Positions 63,718 through 64,000 of a stretch of 64,000 bases of DNA are shown here, one piece after another. The stretch comes from Mesorhizobium sp. ZC-5. GTDB lineage: Bacteria > Pseudomonadota > Alphaproteobacteria > Rhizobiales > Rhizobiaceae. The stretch spans positions 1-64,000 of the forward strand of contig NZ_JAOWPT010000005.1 in NCBI RefSeq assembly GCF_025753855.1, read 5' to 3'. The translations under genes were made by a program, and so were the position numbers. The stretch's first letter is position 1. Each line of letters opens with the position of its first letter. The notes under the pieces are model-generated. The model did not search any database and was not told the DNA's origin. It saw only the letters and a program-made list of their open reading frames with translations.

Positions 63718-64000
63718 TCACTTGCCTTGCAGCCATTTCAGGACGAGCGTTTCTTCCTCGTCGAGGCCTTCGACCGGCTTGCGGAACGCACGTCGCGCGG
63801 CTTTCATCTCATCCGCGAGCCTTCCCGCTGCCCAGGACTCCATGACACGCGGGTGGATGTAACATTTGCGGCAGACGGCGCGGGTGTTGCCGAGACGGTG
63901 CGCCACCTGGTCGATGATGCGGTTCATGGCGCGTTTTGCCGCCGCATTGCTTTCGGGTGGAGGCTCCTCGGAGAAAAGCATCGCAGCATTGATGGTGCCG
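63718..64000 (-). CDS. Topoisomerase IB, C-terminal end (partial)
   Basis: The last 94 or so residues of a eukaryotic-type DNA topoisomerase IB, which relaxes supercoils through a 3'-phosphotyrosine. The segment VAHRLGNTRAVCRKCYIHPRVMESW contains the active-site tyrosine in RKCYIHP. The reading frame continues off the right edge with no stop (GTINAAM at the edge). The gene stop lies at 63718-63720, three bases from the J-like gene stop on the other strand. Confidence 0.9.
   Translation of the reverse strand, partial: GTINAAMLFSEEPPPESNAAAKRAMNRIIDQVAHRLGNTRAVCRKCYIHPRVMESWAAGRLADEMKAARRAFRKPVEGLDEEETLVLKWLQGK

Overview
The window is high-GC alphaproteobacterial chromosome, most likely from the Rhizobiales near Mesorhizobium or Aminobacter. 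The grounds are the gene order (tuf, tRNA-Trp, secE, nusG, rplKAJL, rpoBC; rpsB to lpxB; comEC and lexA; tpiA, secG, pyrG), a GTTC-N7-GTTC SOS box at lexA, an EipB-type envelope protein and a Mesorhizobium-style palindromic intergenic element. The genus is an inference from recall; no search was run. Nearly everything is chromosomal housekeeping. I see no phage, insertion sequence, CRISPR array, integron or plasmid function.

Layout. 1-12.8 kb (+): end of tuf, tRNA-Trp, secE, nusG, the L11/L1 and L10/L7-L12 genes and rpoBC, with structured RNA leaders or hairpins before rplK, rplJ, rpoB and rpoC. 12.8-12.95 kb: an orphan terminator that may end a small RNA. 12.95-17.7 kb (-): accessory metabolic genes (AhpD-like, PAP2 phosphatase, HIT, DUF482 acyltransferase-like, glycerophosphodiester phosphodiesterase, RidA). 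17.9-20.4 kb (+): EipB, a DUF4031 protein and a divergent acyltransferase. 20.5-34 kb (+): a long translation, envelope and lipid A run: rpsB, tsf, pyrH, frr, uppS, cdsA, rseP, bamA, lpxD, fabZ, lpxA, lpxI, lpxB. 34-37 kb (-): gltA and gltX. 37-39.4 kb (+): comEC. 39.5-45.8 kb (-): ppiD, trpD, trpC, moaC, moeA and lexA. 45.9-50.4 kb (+): tpiA, secG, an L,D-transpeptidase and pyrG. 50.5-53.6 kb: a HerA/DUF87-type ATPase and a convergent NCS1 transporter.

54.1-59.6 kb (+) is the most distinctive block: a flavin reductase, a MoxR ATPase, a CoxE-like VWA protein, two separate halves of an XdhC/CoxI protein, and a fused MPT-binding plus MobA-like nucleotidyltransferase. It looks like a maturation kit for a molybdenum hydroxylase of the xanthine or CO dehydrogenase type, but no hydroxylase subunit gene lies in the window. 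59.6-64 kb holds small secreted or hypothetical genes, a frameshifted GFA-family pseudogene, a palindromic repeat filling the gap between two convergent genes, a minimal HPD-containing J-like protein and the 3' end of a topoisomerase IB.

Together the genes serve transcription and translation, outer-membrane biogenesis (BamA, lipid A, undecaprenyl phosphate, CDP-diacylglycerol, site-2 protease), the SOS response, tryptophan synthesis and molybdenum cofactor assembly. I found no clearly new multi-gene system. The best leads are the hydroxylase maturation cluster without its enzyme, two orphan terminators that may mark small RNAs, and a series of RNA hairpins in the ribosomal protein and RNA polymerase operon.
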